Shown: one piece after another, positions 62,201 to 64,000 of the stretch | How positions within the stretch are numbered: the first letter of the stretch is position 1 | Layout: each line of letters opens with the position of its first letter | Source: JAFAMS01 sp963715815 | GTDB lineage: Bacteria; Vulcanimicrobiota; Vulcanimicrobiia; Vulcanimicrobiales; Vulcanimicrobiaceae | NCBI GenBank assembly: GCA_963715815.1 | Contig: OY970278.1 | Span: forward strand, 620,001-684,000 | Direction of reading: 5' to 3' | Length of the DNA: 64,000 nucleotides | Translations under genes and position numbers: made by a program | Notes under the pieces: model-generated | Database searches by the model: none | Seen by the model: the letters and a program-made list of their open reading frames with translations, nothing else | What the model was told of the DNA's origin: nothing

Positions 62201-62392
62201 GACGATTGCATCGCGCAGCTCGCTAGTCGACGCACCCGGATACGCGATCAGCACTTGAATCGTGGGAACGTCGTAATTCGGGAATTGCTGCTTCACCAGC
62301 ACGACGCTTGCAATGCCGCCGGCCAACAAGGTCAAAAGAACGAAGACCGTTACGAGCGTCGGACGCTGAACGAAGAGACGCGTGAGCTGCAT
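59231..62392 (-). CDS. RND-family efflux transporter, inner membrane subunit
   Basis: 1053 residues, full RND length: TM1 at about 10-32, large periplasmic domains, then TM2-7 (with ILVDDSIVVLENIERHHENG, the proton-relay Asp pair in GILVDDSIVV) and the second half with MVALYDSYRTPFVIMFSVP. Hydrophobe/amphiphile exporter class. It needs a membrane-fusion protein and an outer membrane channel; neither is encoded within the window. The ATG shares one base with the stop of the neighbouring paralogue (TAATG). Confidence 0.93.
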   Translation of the reverse strand: MQLTRLFVQRPTLVTVFVLLTLLAGGIASVVLVKQQFPNYDVPTIQVLIAYPGASTSELRDAIVRPLEDQIAGAPNLDTIETSIESGQATIVAHFMLSSDVNTDLVQVQGRVQNAQRQLPNDLTTPQVSIYDPSEAVVVSLVASSDSLQPGELSSVVTNRVVPSLEQIPGVSYVVENGAVNPSIQVNVHPNALLASGLTLTDVTNTIANNNVRAPGGIAYAPNRETNIDIRGDVTTPPSVADLLVSGGSTSTPSGTNAFGASARLFRIGDIASVSDTFEPQRVYAYTHGSQSIALDVQKASNTSEVQASESVLHALPGLERAYPNIHFDVLNVQATYTREQLSGVIRTLIEAIAFTGIVMLFFLHSWRNAVVVMLAIPTSLLVTLAAMRLANFTIDTVSLLAMTLIIGILVDDSIVVLENIERHHENGEDPRDAAVTGRMEIGVAAVVITLVDVVVFLPISFLPGSVGLFLREFGLVVTVATLTSLFVSFTVTPSLAGRWSLLSTWRPWRIIDSFAAGFESLRGWYVSRALEWALENRPLVVIISFVTLALALLLIPLGVVGFEFVPQVDRGEIYVTLTYPTGTPLETTRQGVLAVERYVDSIPDVSAETALAGAYVGNLSGYINNGAIGQLHLFLKPNRSSSTATWTTRLQARAQRIASGAKIVVIPATDIQGGIQQPIDEVVSTTSDSIDPAPYATQVYQALLNSKGAVDVTTTGTDDSPQVEVQFNRDRARTLNTSIGTASTAIRAAFGGVIATQFTGVDGLKDVQVIYPQRDQTNLAAIAAIPVRSNSGQIIHVGDIAHLQYAPAPPLIARIDRQSVVYVGANVAPGAELSNVQRAFDARVRQLHLPSTVHVQPITGGNQQSVHDTVVGMSVSLLLSIALVYLLMVALYDSYRTPFVIMFSVPVAVVGALGSLALTHETLNLFSFIGAVLLIGLVTKNGILLVDFANRLRHSGLDEIQAVRESAIERFRPIIMTTCAMIAGMLPLALALDPGSQAERSLGTVVIGGLTSSLLLTLLLVPIVYLKFSPPPREPETLDQILAGRKGSLSTS

Positions 62393-64000
62393 TAGGTCCT
62401 ACCTGCCGTGATCGGCGTGCGCGGCGCCGGCTCGAGGTTCGACGGCGGCTCTTCCGACTTGAAATGGCGCGGAGCGAGCCATACGAATGCGACCGGGACC
62501 AGTACGAGCGTGAGCAGCAGCGAGCTCGTGAGTCCGCCGATCACGACGATACCGAGCGAGCGCCGAACCTCTGAGCCCGGCTCGAGCGCAACGGCGATCG
62601 GCAGCATGCCGGCGATCATCGAAGCCGTCGTCATGATAATTGGGCGGAAACGCTCTTGCGCGCTCTCGCGAATCGCGGTGTAGCGGTCTATACCCGCGCG
62701 AATGCGATGATTTGCGAAGTCGACCAGCAGGATGCCGTTCTTCGAGACGAGGCCGATCAGCATCACCGTCCCGATCAGCGAGAAGAGGTTTAGCGTTTGA
62801 TTCGCGATCGCGAGCGATCCGAGGGCGCCGACCGAAGCAACCGGGATCGCAAACATGATGATGACCGGCAAGATATAGCTATCGTAGAGCGCGACCATCA
62901 ACAAGTACACGAGCGTAAATGAGAGGATCAGCGCCCAGCCGAGACCGCTGACCGTGTCCGCGAGGTTCTGCTGTTGGCCGCGAGCGTTCGGGATGACGTG
63001 CACGGTGTTCGGTAGATGCAGGTCGGCGACACGCTGCAGAAACGCGCGTTGCACGTTCGAGAGTGCAATTCCCGGCGTGGTGTTTGCGCTAACGTGCACG
63101 ACGGTTTGGCGGTTCGTGCGTGTGATGAGCGGCGTGTTCGGATCTTGCACCAAGCGCGACACGTCGCCCGCATAGGTGACTTGCCCGGTCTTGGTGCGCA
63201 CCGGAATCCGATTGATCTCGTCGACGGACGATTGCGCGCTTTGTGGGTACGTCACCTGAACGTACTTGACGCCGAGGTTGGTGAAGAATTGCGCGGCAGT
63301 CGAGCCGCCGAACGCAGCCCGAATCCCGTTCGCTGCCGAAGCGATGTCGACGTCGAGCGCACGCGCACGTTCACGATCGAAGACGACGTCGACTTGCGGT
63401 GCAAGAATCGACGCGTTGCTTACGGCGTGAACGATTCCCGGCGTCGACTCCAAGACGGCAAGAATCTTGTTTGCGTACGGATTGGGATCGTCGTTGTCGG
63501 AAGTGATGTTGTAGTCGATCGGCTGCGAATTGCCGCCACCGGTTCCGGTCGCCGGGATCGCGACCGGATTTCCGCGCGCGTATTTCTTGCGCGCCATGGC
63601 CGTCAGCGCCGTCGCCCAATAGTTGGTCGTGTGCTGGCGCTTGCCTTTGAGAAAGACATGAATCTGACCGACTGAGCCTTGCGTTATGCCACCGCCGAAA
63701 CCGGCTTGATATGAGCCGGCAGTTCCAGTCTGCCGCTCGACGTCGGGGATCTGCGCGATCTGCTGCGTGAGATCGGCGATCGCCGCGTTCGTCGTTGCAA
63801 GCGGCGTTCCGGTAGGGAACGTGAGCTGCATGAAGATCTCGCCGCGATCGATCGGTGGGATGAAGTCGAAGCCGATCACGTGCAGCGGAATGAGACTGAT
63901 CGCGCCAACGACGGCGAGCAGGCATGCGAGCATCACGGTGCGAGGGCGCCGCAAGCCCCATTCAAGGACGTGCGTGAGATACCACGTTCGCGCCGATTCA
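62392..64000 (-). CDS. RND-family efflux transporter, second paralogue, N-terminus outside window
   Basis: The C-terminal 536 residues of a second RND protein; the start lies beyond the right edge. EWGLRRPRTVMLACLLAVV is the middle of the protein (TM7 region), then the second periplasmic domain and the last six helices with GLVSKNGILLVDFANH. It is clearly a paralogue of the downstream gene, yet different enough (its last helices end FVWLAPRHF) for a distinct role. Two tandem RND genes with a shared base are usual for heterotrimeric pumps such as MdtBC. Confidence 0.9.
   Translation of the reverse strand, partial: ESARTWYLTHVLEWGLRRPRTVMLACLLAVVGAISLIPLHVIGFDFIPPIDRGEIFMQLTFPTGTPLATTNAAIADLTQQIAQIPDVERQTGTAGSYQAGFGGGITQGSVGQIHVFLKGKRQHTTNYWATALTAMARKKYARGNPVAIPATGTGGGNSQPIDYNITSDNDDPNPYANKILAVLESTPGIVHAVSNASILAPQVDVVFDRERARALDVDIASAANGIRAAFGGSTAAQFFTNLGVKYVQVTYPQSAQSSVDEINRIPVRTKTGQVTYAGDVSRLVQDPNTPLITRTNRQTVVHVSANTTPGIALSNVQRAFLQRVADLHLPNTVHVIPNARGQQQNLADTVSGLGWALILSFTLVYLLMVALYDSYILPVIIMFAIPVASVGALGSLAIANQTLNLFSLIGTVMLIGLVSKNGILLVDFANHRIRAGIDRYTAIRESAQERFRPIIMTTASMIAGMLPIAVALEPGSEVRRSLGIVVIGGLTSSLLLTLVLVPVAFVWLAPRHFKSEEPPSNLEPAPRTPITAGRT

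Noticed and set aside
1..64000. CRISPR arrays, insertion sequences, rRNA or tRNA genes
   Set aside because: No regularly spaced direct repeats, transposase-like frames with inverted ends, or conserved RNA gene cores were seen; a covariance-model scan could still reveal a missed tRNA.

Overview
The window is a gene-dense, GC-rich chromosomal stretch with no rRNA, tRNA, IS element, phage gene or CRISPR array that I could recognise. Gene content points to an aerobic, heterotrophic, probably diderm bacterium: a B-type (ba3-like) cytochrome c oxidase, heme A synthesis genes, three small c-type cytochromes, aconitase, two tandem RND pumps, lipoproteins, polyphosphate kinase and ergothioneine-type EgtD. 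The general style (very short spacers, 1-4 nt overlaps, GTG/TTG starts, short divergent promoters) resembles poorly sampled phyla such as Candidatus Eremiobacterota, but that placement is a guess from gene content, not a phylogeny.

Layout. 0-1.4 kb: B-type oxidase operon on the minus strand (small subunit IIa-like peptide, subunit II, subunit I running off the left edge). 1.5-4.3 kb: a broken SRPBCC-like gene, then a PAS histidine kinase with a double-receiver and a single-receiver protein. 4.4-9.1 kb: small signalling or stress genes, a cytochrome c, an MFS transporter and the heme A pair ctaA-ctaB. This stretch carries many single-base frameshifts inside conserved proteins, most simply read as sequence errors. 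9.1-16 kb: exported proteins, alanine racemase (frameshifted), a GH130 enzyme, release factor 3 and a threonine/serine dehydratase. 16-25 kb: redox genes (AhpD-like, FAD oxidoreductase, cysteine-cluster protein), a ROK sugar kinase with a cytochrome c, then a minus-strand operon of membrane desaturase/hydroxylase, MGDG-synthase-like glycosyltransferase, M20 amidohydrolase and TPR protein. 25-37 kb: lytic transglycosylase, Asp/Glu racemase, APC permease, dienelactone hydrolase, egtD, SF2 helicase, an OpuC-type osmoprotectant ABC transporter, ppk and an EVE protein.

37-50 kb is the most interesting part. One minus-strand run from about 47.4 to 38.0 kb joins BolA, a monothiol glutaredoxin, an ADP-forming acyl-CoA synthetase, a methyltransferase, 2-oxoacid dehydrogenase E1 alpha and E1 beta, a free-standing lipoyl domain with no E2 catalytic part, and a complete NitT/TauT-type ABC transporter. 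Divergent from it lie an AMP-forming acyl-CoA synthetase and an MDR dehydrogenase. A structured intergenic repeat of about 115 bp with three hairpins, one supported by a compensatory base-pair change, fills the gap between stop and start codon twice here: between E1 alpha and E1 beta, and between the synthetase and the MDR gene.

50-64 kb: RibD/DHFR-like reductase, cytochrome c, MBL hydrolase, Nudix hydrolase, a hairpin-rich non-coding stretch ending in a strong intrinsic terminator, VKOR-like and VTT membrane proteins, RNase D, aconitase A, a second threonine-dehydratase-fold enzyme, and two tandem RND transporters, the second cut by the right edge.
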